Shown: positions 1 through 9,426, counted from the stretch's first letter. The stretch is DNA of 64,000 nucleotides from Bacteroidales bacterium (GCA_016709025.1 JADJEQ010000005.1:186001-250000); one strand, 5' to 3'. Numbers and translations are program-made. Notes: generated by a model not told the origin, from the sequence alone.

Positions 1-394
1 TAATCGCTCCGGGGCCTGCAATCATTGGGATTCCAAGTGGGGTAACGGAGATGTCGTCAACATATTTTTTAACGAGGTCTTCATCCATTTTTATTCTGCT
101 GATGCGGGCATGTAACATTTCATAACCCATGGCAAAGAAAATAATTCCTCCCACTACCCTGAAACTGTTGACCGAAATTCCGAAAAATTTGAACATCAGT
201 TGTCCGCCGAAAGCAAACAACATCAGGGTGATGAAAGCTGTTATCACCGCTTTTACGGCAGTTCGCTTTCGTTGTTGTTCCGAAATTTCGGAGGTCATGG
301 TCATAAATACCGGCATCACCCCGAGTGGGTTGATGATGGTGAAGAATGAGGTAAAGAAAAGCAGAGCTGTTGTAAAAACCTCGTGACTGATCAT
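1..394 (-). CDS. MarC-family (UPF0056) integral membrane protein, 3' end outside window
   Basis: Reading the minus strand from ATG at 394 gives an open frame to the window edge, 131 codons, starting MISHEVFTTALLFFTSFFTI. It continues with the MarC signature INPLGVMPVFMTM, a hydrophobic helix around LMLFAFGGQLMFKFFGIS, the motif FRVVGGIIFFAMGYEML, and ends in TPLGIPMIAGPGAI. MarC-family proteins are six-helix inner-membrane proteins of about 200 residues; despite the name, a multidrug-resistance role is not established and transport of small solutes is only suspected. The visible part covers roughly the first 60 percent. The gene lies 65 bp downstream of ftcD on the same strand and could be co-transcribed with it. 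Family assignment is by motif; function is unknown. Confidence 0.85.
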   Translation of the reverse strand, partial: MISHEVFTTALLFFTSFFTIINPLGVMPVFMTMTSEISEQQRKRTAVKAVITAFITLMLFAFGGQLMFKFFGISVNSFRVVGGIIFFAMGYEMLHARISRIKMDEDLVKKYVDDISVTPLGIPMIAGPGAI

Positions 395-459
395 GAACTT
401 TAAAATATATTAGGTCTGTAAATTGCAAAAATTGGAGCCGGAAGGTATTTACACAGGAA

Positions 460-2148
460 TCATCCGGCAATCTTATTGTTCACGATATTCAGGATTTCTT
501 CCTCTGCTTTCCGGGTTTTCTGTTCGATATCAGCCCCTTCAGCCAATACAGATTCAACAAATGCCTTGTCGTTGAGTCCTGATGCATTGATCTTTACATT
601 TAGGTATGCCCCCATCACAGCAGATCGGACTGCCAGGGCCCCGACACCGGCATCAGAAACCGAATTAGGGTTTCCGTTTTCAGCCATGGCCTTAATAATT
701 TCAAGGGTAGCATAGGATTTTTTCATAACCCTGAGCGGGATTTCAATGGCATACCTGGTTGCTTCCTGTATTGCCGCTGTGCGTGCCTTTTTTTCTTCAT
801 CGTTGCCTTTTGGCAGACCGAAAGCATCCATTATTTTATTGAAAGCGTTTGTGTCTTCATCCACCAGGTGAAGCAGTTCATCTTTCAGAGCCTGACCTTT
901 TTCAGCCCAATCGGAAAACTCTTCCCATCGCTCATCCCATCCTGCTTTGTGGGATGACAGGTTTGCCACCATAGTACCGAGCGAAATGCCCAATACACCC
1001 ATGTAAGCTGAAATAGAGCCTCCTCCGGGTGCCGGTGATTCTGAGGCAGTTTCATCGGCAAATGCAGTGCAGGTCATCTCTACCAGCTTCTTACCGGATT
1101 TCTCGCGGAGCACATACTCAATAATCTTTTCCTCCGGATTAAAGGGTTTCAGATCATCAAGACCAAGTGATTTAACGGCTATTTTAATCAGCTCCGCTTC
1201 CGAGACTCCCACCGAGCGGTTTTGTTTTTTCAGGAAATATTTTCCGGCATCAATGAAAACTTTAAGCGGGGCCAGGCCAACAAGCTCTGATCCTGTTACC
1301 CTCATACCGCGCTCCTGCGCTTTTTTGCAGGCTTCTTCAAAAGCAACATGAACCGGGGTAACGCTGATGTTGGTGAGGTTGATTGAAACCTGCGCTATTC
1401 CATACTCTTCAATGAACCACCCGATTGCTTTGCAGGCTTTCAGTGTACCGGGAATATTGATCTGGTTACCCTTATCATCTTTCATGATTTTTCCTGTAAC
1501 CTGGTTGCCTTCGCGCATGGGCCGGCCTTTTTCGCGGATATCAAATGCAACTGCATTTGCCCGGCGTGTAGATGTTGTGTTAAGGTTTACATTGTAGGCA
1601 ACCAGAAAATCACGCGCACCAACTGCAATGGCACCGGTCCTTGGTAAAAATTCAGCAGGACCGAAATCGGGTTTCCAGGCGGGATCTGTTAGTTTGTTTG
1701 AAAGCCCTTCGTATTCTCCGGACCTGCAGTTTGCCAGGTTCCTGCGTTCGGGGCTCCTGGCAGCTTCTTCGTAACAATAAACCGGAATACCCAGTTCTCT
1801 GCCTATTCTTTCACCCAGAATATGTGCATACCTGACAGTTTCTTCCATGCTGATGTTCGAAATCGGGACCAAAGGACACACATCGGTGGCGCCAAACCGG
1901 GGGTGAGCGCCCGAATGCCTGCTCATATCAATAACTTCCATGGCCTTCTTTACAGCCAGAAAAGCAGCTTCAATTACCATTTCCGGCTCTCCGGCAATGG
2001 TAACCACTGTACGGTTGGTTGCAGCCCCGGGATCAACATCGAGCAGTTTAACGCCTTCAATGGTTTTGATCTGATCGGTAATCAGTTGAATAACAGCCAC
2101 ATCGCGTCCTTCACTGAAATTCGGAACGCATTCGATGATTTGTTTCAT
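460..2148 (-). CDS. ftcD: Bifunctional glutamate formimidoyltransferase / formimidotetrahydrofolate cyclodeaminase
   Basis: A 562-residue cytosolic enzyme of histidine degradation. The N-terminal half (about 1-330) transfers the formimino group from N-formimino-L-glutamate to tetrahydrofolate. The C-terminal half (about 350-562) deaminates and cyclises it to methenyl-THF with release of ammonia. The start MKQIIECVPNFSEGRD is typical, and SRHSGAHPRFGATDVCP places a histidine at residue 82, the position of the catalytic His82 of the mammalian enzyme. The cyclodeaminase half begins at FADETASESPAPGGGSISAY, with the glycine-rich loop of that domain. Length matches fused FTCD of animals and Bacteroidota. 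hutI, the preceding pathway step, is on the same strand about 640 bp upstream, but hutH and hutU are not in the window. The 5' flank has a short T-rich repeat (unit near ttttttgaggt). Confidence 0.95.
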   Translation of the reverse strand: MKQIIECVPNFSEGRDVAVIQLITDQIKTIEGVKLLDVDPGAATNRTVVTIAGEPEMVIEAAFLAVKKAMEVIDMSRHSGAHPRFGATDVCPLVPISNISMEETVRYAHILGERIGRELGIPVYCYEEAARSPERRNLANCRSGEYEGLSNKLTDPAWKPDFGPAEFLPRTGAIAVGARDFLVAYNVNLNTTSTRRANAVAFDIREKGRPMREGNQVTGKIMKDDKGNQINIPGTLKACKAIGWFIEEYGIAQVSINLTNISVTPVHVAFEEACKKAQERGMRVTGSELVGLAPLKVFIDAGKYFLKKQNRSVGVSEAELIKIAVKSLGLDDLKPFNPEEKIIEYVLREKSGKKLVEMTCTAFADETASESPAPGGGSISAYMGVLGISLGTMVANLSSHKAGWDERWEEFSDWAEKGQALKDELLHLVDEDTNAFNKIMDAFGLPKGNDEEKKARTAAIQEATRYAIEIPLRVMKKSYATLEIIKAMAENGNPNSVSDAGVGALAVRSAVMGAYLNVKINASGLNDKAFVESVLAEGADIEQKTRKAEEEILNIVNNKIAG

Positions 2149-2295
2149 TTATTTTGAGTTTTTTGAGGTTTTTTGAGGTTTTTGAGTGTTTTTAGAAGCT
2201 ATAGTTGGTTTAGTGCATGGGGCATGGAGCATGGGGCATGGCCATGATAGTTAAACATCGTTTTGCGGAACTGGTATCTTACACATGCATTGATT
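2149..2295. repeat. Intergenic repeats between ftcD and the broken four-helix-bundle gene
   Basis: Positions 2152-2192 hold three to four degenerate copies of an 11-bp T-rich unit (near ttttttgaggt) directly upstream of the ftcD start. Positions about 2214-2243 hold four 7-bp units alternating GCATGGG and GCATGGA. The same heptamers recur in inverted orientation at 2740-2768, so the two arrays bracket the pseudogene at 2296-2698. Confidence 0.7.
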
Positions 2296-2698
2296 TTAGG
2301 TTGTCTGGTTCAGGAGTGTCCTTCTGAAATTCGTAATTTTCCTACTTAAAGAGGTCAAATCAGGAAAAATCTCTAACCGGATTTCCGGACTTATTATTTT
2401 TCTTCTTTCAAAAATATGCAGAATGTTAGCACATTCAAATATTGATCTTCGTGCAATGTTTAAGAAATTGGCAAAGTCTTTGTCAGAAAATGACCCTGAA
2501 CCTTCTGCTATATTGTTTGTTAATACTCATACAAGCATATCGAAGTTGCTCTGCAAATTTATAAAGTCTTTTATTATCGGCATTATCCGCTATATCGAAA
2601 AGTTTGTCTGAAAGTGCAATTCCCTCTTTCCATATATCCAAATCTTCAAATCTAAAATCGCTCATTTCTTTTGATTTTTTAATGTTTGCCGCATTCAA
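2296..2698 (-). pseudogene. Four-helix-bundle protein (IVP / S23-like), frameshifted
   Basis: The first frame (ATG at 2698, or the more usual MSDFRFEDLDIWKEG start at 2665) encodes the N-terminal half of the four-helix-bundle family found in 23S rRNA intervening sequences and as free-standing genes. It stops soon after MSIN. Shifting frame at about 2513-2523 by removing one base (minus-strand AACA, where three bases are expected) restores NNIAEGSGSFSDKDFANFLN, followed by ARRSIFECANILHIFERR and SLSRKITNFRRTL, to a TAA at 2296-2298. That gives about 123 residues, the family's normal size. The reading is therefore one gene with a single-base insertion; sequencing error is the alternative. Its role outside rRNA is unknown. 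Inverted heptamer arrays flank it on both sides. Confidence 0.8.
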
Positions 2699-2739
2699 TC
2701 AATCAAATTCAGGATAATATATCTTTAAAATCAATAGCC

Positions 2740-2768
2740 CCATGCTCCATGCCCCATGCTCCATGCTC
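2740..2768. repeat. Heptamer array, inverted relative to 2214-2243
   Basis: Four 7-bp units alternate CCCATGC and TCCATGC, the reverse complement of the GCATGGG/GCATGGA array at 2214-2243. The hutI stop lies just downstream. Confidence 0.75.
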
Positions 2769-2783
2769 AGGGCCCCATCTCTT

Positions 2784-4046
2784 TTATCCAGTCTTAACAA
2801 TGTTTCCGTTTAAAATAACCGTTGCAACCTTATTACTGCCATAGGCATATGGCATGAATTCAATTGAAGGAATCGGATGGGTTATAAAGACATTGGCTGT
2901 TTTGCCAATGGTAATGCTGCCCAGTTCATCGCTCAGATCCATGGCATAAGCACCATTGATCGTGCAGGCATTGATGGCTTCTGCCGGTGTCATCCGAAAC
3001 ATAATACAACCCATCGACAGAATCAATTGCATATTACCGGAAGGGGAGGAGCCGGGATTAAAATCACTGGCCAGCGCGATGGGTAAACCGGCGTCAATCA
3101 TCTTTCGGGCAGGTGCATGAACCATATTCAGGAAAAATGCGGCTCCTGGTAAAAGTGTTGGCATGGTTTCGGTACCCAGCAGTGCATCGATTTCTTCATC
3201 TCCGGTATATTCGAGGTGGTCAACAGAGAGGGCATCGTATTTAACACCTACCTGGATTCCACCGGAATAGTCGAGCTCATTGGCATGGATTTTCGGTTTC
3301 ATCCCGTGCTTTATACCAGCCATCAGGATGCGTTCAGTCTGCTCGGGTGTAAAAAAGCCCCGGTCGCAGAAAACATCTATGAAATCAGCCATGTATCCGG
3401 CTGAAATCACGGGTATCATTTCATTAATGATCAGATCAACATACTCATCCTGCCTGCCTTTGTATTCTTCCGGAACGGCATGGGCCCCCAGAAAAGTTGC
3501 CTTAATGGTAAGTGGACTGACAGCCTGAAGCTTACGGATAACCCTGAGCATTTTCAATTCATCTTCTGTATTGAGCCCATAACCGCTCTTAATTTCTACA
3601 GCACCGGTTCCGTAAGATATAATCTCGTTAAGCCTTACAAGAGCCTGCTCAACCAGCTCATCTTCAGATGTATCGTGCAATCTTTGTGATGAGTTAAGGA
3701 TTCCTCCACCCCGTTTGGCGATCTCTTCATAAGAAAGTCCGTTGATTTTATCGACATATTCCATTTCGCGGCTACCTGCATAAACCAGGTGTGTGTGGGA
3801 ATCACAGAATGAAGGGAAAACCATGCCTCCACCGGCATTAATCACCTTGCAGTCATTCATTTCCGGATCTTGTTCCACGTATTCTTTTAAATGGCCAAAT
3901 GATTTTATTTTTCCGTCTTCGATCAGCAGAAAAGCATCTTCAATGGTCCCGAGTTCCGACATGGCAGAACCTGCTTTCATTACTACGCCTTCAGATCCGG
4001 TGCCAACCAGTTTACTGATGTTGGTAATCAGAATTTTTATAGCCAT
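2784..4046 (-). CDS. hutI: Imidazolonepropionase
   Basis: A 420-residue cytosolic amidohydrolase that opens 4-imidazolone-5-propionate to N-formimino-L-glutamate, the step before FtcD. Metal ligands expected of the family are visible: the HTH pair at His84 and His86 (SFCDSHTHLVYAG), His254 (PKIHANELDYSGG) and Asp328 (ALASDFNPGSSPSGN). Other HutI signatures are GGGILNS, VEIKSGYGLNTEDELK and TFLGAHAVPEEYKGR. Length is normal for the family. Only two enzymes of the hut pathway lie here, both on the minus strand, with the broken four-helix-bundle gene between them. A TAACTTTG box on the minus strand (4110-4117) sits about 64 bp upstream of the ATG. Confidence 0.95.
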   Translation of the reverse strand: MAIKILITNISKLVGTGSEGVVMKAGSAMSELGTIEDAFLLIEDGKIKSFGHLKEYVEQDPEMNDCKVINAGGGMVFPSFCDSHTHLVYAGSREMEYVDKINGLSYEEIAKRGGGILNSSQRLHDTSEDELVEQALVRLNEIISYGTGAVEIKSGYGLNTEDELKMLRVIRKLQAVSPLTIKATFLGAHAVPEEYKGRQDEYVDLIINEMIPVISAGYMADFIDVFCDRGFFTPEQTERILMAGIKHGMKPKIHANELDYSGGIQVGVKYDALSVDHLEYTGDEEIDALLGTETMPTLLPGAAFFLNMVHAPARKMIDAGLPIALASDFNPGSSPSGNMQLILSMGCIMFRMTPAEAINACTINGAYAMDLSDELGSITIGKTANVFITHPIPSIEFMPYAYGSNKVATVILNGNIVKTG

Positions 4047-4109
4047 AATCAGTTGGTTTATAAGTGAATATTTGCAAACTCAACGGAGAGATCCGTGCTT
4101 TGCCCGGGG

Positions 4110-4117
4110 CAAAGTTA
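4110..4117 (-). promoter_or_regulatory. Putative -7 box (TAACTTTG) for hutI
   Basis: Minus-strand match to the Bacteroidota -7 consensus TAnnTTTG, predicting a 5' UTR of about 57 nt before the hutI ATG. No clear -33 element was seen. Confidence 0.45.
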
Positions 4118-4254
4118 GTAAAACCAATCCAGTCGGAGTGTTTGGAATTTACGCCATTTAAAATGAGATGTAATCTTTCTGTTACAGCCATCTTGATTCA
4201 GATCTCGCAATGAATATTGTCATAGAACAGTTAGTTTAATATTGAAATACTTCG

Positions 4255-4262
4255 TAACTTTG
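4255..4262 (+). promoter_or_regulatory. Putative -7 box (TAACTTTG) for the S8 peptidase gene
   Basis: Exact TAnnTTTG match in the gap between divergent hutI and the S8 gene. It gives a leader of about 150 nt if the peptidase starts at 4416, and supports that start over an in-frame ATG at 4242, which lies upstream of the box. Confidence 0.4.
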
Positions 4263-4415
4263 TACTTACCGGGAAATTATTTTTATCTCTTTTATTCAGG
4301 CATCAGATTGTGTGTAGTTTATGCAATTTTTCATTGCCTTGTGTCAAAAAATTACCCGGGGCAAAGACAAATCTTTAATATTTCTGTTTATAATCCAAAC
4401 CCAATTTATTTTACT

Positions 4416-7103
4416 ATGAAAAACACTTTACTCTTCTACAGAAATTTTTCCGGGAAATTTTTTCTGTTTATACTTTTCCTTGCTATGCCGGGTATGATTT
4501 CACTGGCTCAGACAGTTTCCCCTGACTATCATGATGGCCGGATTTATCTCAAATACAGGGATAATGTTGCAATTAATTTCCCTGTAATGGCTGACAATAC
4601 TGTTGAAATCAGCAGTGTTCCGTTTATTGCTGCACTCGGAAACGAATTCAGGCTGAAGGGTCTTTCCAGGCCTTTTTACCTCAACAACGATTCAAAACTG
4701 GTCAGGACGCTGATGCTCGAGTTTTATGATTCTGATAAAGTCGGACAGATATTGGCCCGGTTAAATCAGGAACCTGAACTTGAATACGCGGAACGTGTAC
4801 CCTATGATAGGATTTATTATGTGCCTGGCGATTCCCTTTATAATTTATACAATGGTCCGCAAAACTGGAACTGGCATCTCGAACGGATACAGGCGGATAG
4901 GGCCTGGGATATTTCAAAGGGTTCATCAGAAATCAGGGTAGCTATCGTCGACAATGCTGTTTGGGTTGATCACCCGGATCTTGCAGGTAAGATTGTCGCT
5001 CAGCGGGATACCTATTACAATACCAACAATGCCAATCCTCCTTCATCAGGTGATCCCCTCGAATGGTCACACGGGACACATTGTGCAGGTTTGGCTGCCG
5101 GAGCCAGCGACAACGGCATCGGTATCGCATCTGTTGGCTTCAATGTCAGTATTATTGCAGTAAAAGCAGCCGCCAATACCAACTCAAACAGCATCTATGG
5201 TTATACAGGAATTCAGTGGGCTGCGGATAATGGTGCTGATGTAATCAATATGTCATGGGGAGGTACTGGTTATTCGCAAACGAATCAGAATCTGATCAAT
5301 ACGATTTCAAATATGGGAATTGTCCTGGTGGGCGCAGCAGGAAATGATAATGTTACGACCCCGCATTACCCTTCTGCTTATGCAAATGTTATATCGGTAG
5401 CTTCTACTGACTTTGATGATGTCAAGAGCGATTTTTCAAATTATGCTACTTCTGTTGATGTAAGTTCACCCGGTGGTGCATGTGCAGGTGGCCCTGCCGG
5501 ATTGTTAAGCACAACCTTCAACTCGGCAACTTTCGGAAATTACGACCTGATGCAGGGAACCTCCATGGCTGCCCCAATTGTGTCCGGACTATGCGGTTTG
5601 GTACTTTCGATCAATCCTCAGCTTACTCCTGCAGAGGTTGAAAGTATACTGGAATCAACTGCTGATGATATCTATACGGTTAACCCAACTTACACAGGGA
5701 TGCTTGGAGCCGGAAGAGTGAACGCATACCAGGCAGCGCTGAATACTCCATTTCAGCCGACAGCCGGTTTAACCACTGAAGTTACCACCGTTCTACCCGG
5801 TGGCAGTGGTATCCTGTTTACAGATCTTTCTTCCGGTGTTCCCTCTCAATGGGAGTGGACTTTTGAGGGTGGAAACCCGGCTTCATCCACAAGCGGAACT
5901 CCTGCCCCGGTCAGATACACCAGCGCTGGAGTTTACGATGTTTCCCTCACTGTTACCAATGATTTCGGAACAAGTTCAGTTGTTTTTCCCAATTACATTA
6001 CTGTTACAACCACTCCAACACCCTGGGTCGGAATTGGCGCTTCTGATACATTACCCTGTATCAGCAGTCAGGTTGTTTTGAATGATCTGTCTCTGTATAG
6101 CCCAACTGCCTGGGAATGGAGTATTACCCCTTCATCCTACGAATTGCTGAATGGAACAAGTCTGAGTTCCCAAAACCCTGAAGTTAAGTTTATGGTTCCG
6201 GGTCCATATTCAGTGAGCCTTTCAGCCTGGAACGAGAATGGGGTTTCTTCCCTAAGTTTTCAGGATTTTGTAAAGGCACAGGGTGCAGTTCCTTCATATT
6301 CAGTTGATCTGGAGGATGGAACTCCGGGTTATTTTACTTTATGGGATACAATCAAGTCGCAATCAGCCGTTGATGGCCGTTCAGCAAATCAAAGTGCCAA
6401 AAGCATTCACTTTCATGGTGATCCGATTCCAACCGGATGGCAGGGCAGCCCTACAGCCGGCACACCTGATCAAGCCTGGGTTACGAATCGCAAGTTTCAT
6501 TCTGAGGCCCAGATGTGTGGCGTTGATGCCACCGGTATGGAAAATGTAGCGCTCGAACTTGATCTCCGGCAAACCTATAGCCTCGGGCCACGATATTCAT
6601 GGTTCAGGGTTCTGGTAAATGGTGTTCAGGTTCCTGATGACCAGGGCGTTATGGATTTCAATCCAACTACTACCGGTGCCGATCCATGGCAGCGGCTTAC
6701 GTTCGATCTCACTGCTTATGCCGGATCCGTGTTTGACTTAACCCTGCAGGCATGCAACCGTTTTTCATACCATGTTCAGGGTGAAGGCGATAATGTGTAT
6801 GTCGATAATGTCAGTATCATCAATACGACCTCTGTTTCAGGGCATACTTCAGAGGAAACCGGGATGAAAGTATTCCCCAATCCTTCAGAAGGCGAATTTA
6901 CCTTGCAGATTAATAACCTGAAAGGTAAGATCGATCTGAAAATTGTTTCTTTACTGGGTAATGTGGTTTTTGCTACCAGCGATATTTATGTGAACGGATC
7001 GTTATCAAAAGCAATAGATCTTTCATCCCTTCCATCCGGAATTTATCTTTTATCTGTAAACAGTGAAAAGCAGCAGATGAACCAGCGGATTATCATCCGG
7101 TAG
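4416..7103 (+). CDS. Secreted subtilisin-like serine peptidase (S8) with PKD domains and T9SS sorting domain
   Basis: A predicted exported endopeptidase of 895 residues from ATG 4416, which begins MKNTLLFYRNFSGKFFLF and has a signal peptide ending near SLAQ. An in-frame ATG at 4242 would add 58 residues before the signal peptide and is disfavoured. The subtilase triad is complete: Asp179 (VAIVDNAVWVDHPDL), His219 (WSHGTHCAGLAAG) and Ser383 (QGTSMAAPIVSGL). Two PKD-like domains follow (about 450-540 and 545-630), then a beta-rich region of about 170 residues. The T9SS type A sorting domain starts near residue 817 (MKVFPNPSEGEF) and ends QRIIIR. It should cross the outer membrane by T9SS and be anchored or released. 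It opens a run of three exported peptidases, and a strong terminator follows it. Confidence 0.93.
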   Translation: MKNTLLFYRNFSGKFFLFILFLAMPGMISLAQTVSPDYHDGRIYLKYRDNVAINFPVMADNTVEISSVPFIAALGNEFRLKGLSRPFYLNNDSKLVRTLMLEFYDSDKVGQILARLNQEPELEYAERVPYDRIYYVPGDSLYNLYNGPQNWNWHLERIQADRAWDISKGSSEIRVAIVDNAVWVDHPDLAGKIVAQRDTYYNTNNANPPSSGDPLEWSHGTHCAGLAAGASDNGIGIASVGFNVSIIAVKAAANTNSNSIYGYTGIQWAADNGADVINMSWGGTGYSQTNQNLINTISNMGIVLVGAAGNDNVTTPHYPSAYANVISVASTDFDDVKSDFSNYATSVDVSSPGGACAGGPAGLLSTTFNSATFGNYDLMQGTSMAAPIVSGLCGLVLSINPQLTPAEVESILESTADDIYTVNPTYTGMLGAGRVNAYQAALNTPFQPTAGLTTEVTTVLPGGSGILFTDLSSGVPSQWEWTFEGGNPASSTSGTPAPVRYTSAGVYDVSLTVTNDFGTSSVVFPNYITVTTTPTPWVGIGASDTLPCISSQVVLNDLSLYSPTAWEWSITPSSYELLNGTSLSSQNPEVKFMVPGPYSVSLSAWNENGVSSLSFQDFVKAQGAVPSYSVDLEDGTPGYFTLWDTIKSQSAVDGRSANQSAKSIHFHGDPIPTGWQGSPTAGTPDQAWVTNRKFHSEAQMCGVDATGMENVALELDLRQTYSLGPRYSWFRVLVNGVQVPDDQGVMDFNPTTTGADPWQRLTFDLTAYAGSVFDLTLQACNRFSYHVQGEGDNVYVDNVSIINTTSVSGHTSEETGMKVFPNPSEGEFTLQINNLKGKIDLKIVSLLGNVVFATSDIYVNGSLSKAIDLSSLPSGIYLLSVNSEKQQMNQRIIIR

Positions 7104-7123
7104 AAAGTCTGAAAAAAAATATA

Positions 7124-7159
7124 AATGCTTTAACTTTGTTAAGTTAAGGCATTTTTTTT
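7124..7159 (+). terminator. Rho-independent terminator after the S8 peptidase gene
   Basis: Arms AATGCTTTAACTT (7124-7136) and AAGTTAAGGCATT (7141-7153) pair over 13 positions with one G:T pair, loop TGTT, followed by six more T. Confidence 0.8.
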
Positions 7160-7161
7160 GC

Positions 7162-7169
7162 TACTTTTG
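7162..7169 (+). promoter_or_regulatory. Putative -7 box (TACTTTTG) for the first C10 peptidase gene
   Basis: Exact TAnnTTTG match 35 bp upstream of ATG 7204, starting right after the preceding terminator's T tract. A TTTG at 7135-7138, inside the terminator stem, is the only -33 candidate and its spacing is slightly long. Confidence 0.5.
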
Positions 7170-7203
7170 GGGCCTTGTCAATCATCAATCAAAAAAAATT
7201 ATT

Positions 7204-9324
7204 ATGAAATTTGGAAAATTACTTGGTTTTATCCTTTCTTTTCTGTTGACAGCCAATGTTATAGCTGCAGTTGTTACACAGGATAATGCTGGCATTGTTG
7301 CCCGTAACTTTATCTATGAAAGATTTGTTCAGGAGGGTTTAGCGGTTAATATGGATGACATCAATCTTGAAATTGCTGAAATCCGCGAATTAAACGGCCA
7401 ACCAGTGTATTATGCCTACAATATTTCATCAGGTGGTTTCATAATTGTTTCTGCTGATGATCTTTACACACCGGTAATCGGATATACAACCAAAGGAAGT
7501 TTCCCGGCTGAAGGTGTGAATCAGACATTCGACAGTTTTATTCAGGACTATGCCGATCAGATTGATTTTGGTCGCTCAAACAATGTTATTGCTGACAATG
7601 GGGTTTTACAGGCATGGAATTATTACAGTACAATGACCAGTGCAAGGTTAAGCCTTGAAGGTGACCGTGATGTTGATCCTTTGCTTGCCATTATGTGGAA
7701 TCAGGATTTTCCTTACAATGCCTATTGCCCGGAAGATGCAGCCGGACCGGGTGGCCATGTGTATGCAGGTTGTGTTGCTACAGCAATGTCTATGGTAATG
7801 GCCTATTACCGTTACCCTGAGCAGGGAACCGGAAGTTACTCGTACAATTGCCCGGGTTATGGTACACAAACTGCCAACTTCGGTCAAACCCATTACAATT
7901 GGGATGCAATGCTCAATTCAATTACAGCAGGGAGCGGTTTAGGAGTAAATGCAATTGCCGAACTTCAGTACCATTGTGCTGTTTCGGTAAGAATGGGTTT
8001 TGCACCAGACGGTTCAGGAGCTTACAGTACTGATGTTCCTCCGGCAATCAAAAATTATTTCGGCTATTCCACAACTGCCCAGTATGTGATGAAAATGTCA
8101 TACACTACCACAGCATGGGAGAATATGATTATTCAGAGTATAGACGAGAAGAAACCACTTTATTATTCCGGACAAAGTACCGACGGAGGACATGCTTTTG
8201 TTCTCGATGGCTACCAGGTAACCGGAACCGGCAAACTCTTCCATTTTAACTTTGGCTGGAGTGGAAGTGAAAATGGTTTCTACGCGATCTCCGATGTCAA
8301 TGGCTTTAACAGTCAACAGGGTATGGTTAAGAACTTTATACCAAATCCTGCCAATTATCCTTATAATTGTGATTCACATGTTATTACCTCTCCGCTCGGA
8401 TTATTTGAAGACCGCAGTGGACCGCTTGCTGATTATGCAGCAAACAGCTCTTGTTCATGGTTGATTTCTCCCAACGATTCTGTATCGGCAATATCGCTCA
8501 ACTTCAATAAGTTAGAACTTGCTACCGGTGATTCAATAAGAATTTATGATGGTGAAGATGCAACTGCTCCGTTGTTAGCCAGTTTCGGCCAGAATTCAGG
8601 CACAACACAGGTTAATTCTACCGGTAACCTAATGTTTGTTACTTTAACTTCAGATGGCACAGCACAGGCTCCGGGATTTCAGGCAGAATTCAATTCTACA
8701 TTTCCGGTTTATTGCACCAGCAGTGTTACCAACCTTACCGACCCTGTTGGTTCTTTCTCAGATGGTAGTGGAGCACATAATTATAACAATACCACCGTAT
8801 GTAAATGGAAAATAAACCCGGGCGATGGCGCGCAGGATCTGACCCTGGCTTTCTCATCCTTTGATCTGGAAGACGGAAAAGACTACCTGAAAGTTTATGC
8901 CATTCCAACAAATCAATTGCTTGGAAGTCTTACCGGCAATACAATTCCTAACCCGATTGTTTCTCCTACCGGGCAACTGTATCTGTTGTTCTCAACAAAC
9001 GGATTTAATAATCACCAGGGGTTTGAAGCCGAATATTACATTTCAAATGTTGGTACAACTCAACAGGATTTTACACAGAACCTGGCAGTTTATCCAAATC
9101 CGGCTTCCGGTTATACTGAGATTAAATTCAATCTCAATAAATCTGAGAATGTCAAAATAGCCCTTTACAACCTTTTGGGTAGCATGGTTTACAGCGAGTC
9201 ATCACAAATGGCCGCAGGTTTTGTTAATAAAACCTTACAATTAGGCCAGCTTTCAGAAGGTGTATACATGTTGCGTATCAGCAGCCAGAGTGGCAGTGTA
9301 ACACGTAAACTGATTATTAAATAA
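7204..9324 (+). CDS. Secreted C10 (streptopain-like) cysteine peptidase with two CUB-like domains and T9SS sorting domain
   Basis: A 706-residue predicted exported papain-fold peptidase. A signal peptide (about 1-22) precedes a Spi-like inhibitory propeptide containing SSGGFIIVSADD (about residues 25-150). The catalytic domain has the nucleophile Cys190 in GGHVYAGCVATAMSMVM, His330 in DGGHAFVLDGYQ and FHFNFGWSGSENGFYAI with Trp352. This is the C10 family of SpeB and interpain. Two CUB-like beta domains follow (about 395-500 and 505-615), each opening with a YxC motif. The T9SS sorting domain starts near residue 627 (LAVYPNPASG) and ends TRKLIIK. The next gene has the same architecture, so this is a tandem paralogue pair. 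Activation presumably needs cleavage of the propeptide; the nearby S8 enzyme is one candidate, but that is inference. Confidence 0.93.
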   Translation: MKFGKLLGFILSFLLTANVIAAVVTQDNAGIVARNFIYERFVQEGLAVNMDDINLEIAEIRELNGQPVYYAYNISSGGFIIVSADDLYTPVIGYTTKGSFPAEGVNQTFDSFIQDYADQIDFGRSNNVIADNGVLQAWNYYSTMTSARLSLEGDRDVDPLLAIMWNQDFPYNAYCPEDAAGPGGHVYAGCVATAMSMVMAYYRYPEQGTGSYSYNCPGYGTQTANFGQTHYNWDAMLNSITAGSGLGVNAIAELQYHCAVSVRMGFAPDGSGAYSTDVPPAIKNYFGYSTTAQYVMKMSYTTTAWENMIIQSIDEKKPLYYSGQSTDGGHAFVLDGYQVTGTGKLFHFNFGWSGSENGFYAISDVNGFNSQQGMVKNFIPNPANYPYNCDSHVITSPLGLFEDRSGPLADYAANSSCSWLISPNDSVSAISLNFNKLELATGDSIRIYDGEDATAPLLASFGQNSGTTQVNSTGNLMFVTLTSDGTAQAPGFQAEFNSTFPVYCTSSVTNLTDPVGSFSDGSGAHNYNNTTVCKWKINPGDGAQDLTLAFSSFDLEDGKDYLKVYAIPTNQLLGSLTGNTIPNPIVSPTGQLYLLFSTNGFNNHQGFEAEYYISNVGTTQQDFTQNLAVYPNPASGYTEIKFNLNKSENVKIALYNLLGSMVYSESSQMAAGFVNKTLQLGQLSEGVYMLRISSQSGSVTRKLIIK

Positions 9325-9346
9325 ACTGTTTATTAAAGAAATCAGG

Positions 9347-9377
9347 GAGGCTTTCTTAAATGGAAGCCTCTTTTTTT
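9347..9377 (+). terminator. Terminator after the first C10 peptidase gene
   Basis: GAGGCTT (9347-9353) pairs with AAGCCTC (9364-9370), followed by seven T. Confidence 0.75.
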
Positions 9378-9426
9378 ACTTATTCAATAAGTTTTACTAC
9401 TTTCGAATCCTGAAAACCAGAGAACT

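Noticed and set aside
120..470. Open frames on both strands at the left edge (plus 129-386 and minus 120-470)
   Set aside because: They are shadows of the MarC-family gene read in the other minus frame, which alone gives family motifs.
4242..4415. N-terminal extension of the S8 peptidase from ATG 4242
   Set aside because: It would put 58 residues ahead of the signal peptide and start upstream of the TAACTTTG box; ATG 4416 fits a secreted protein.
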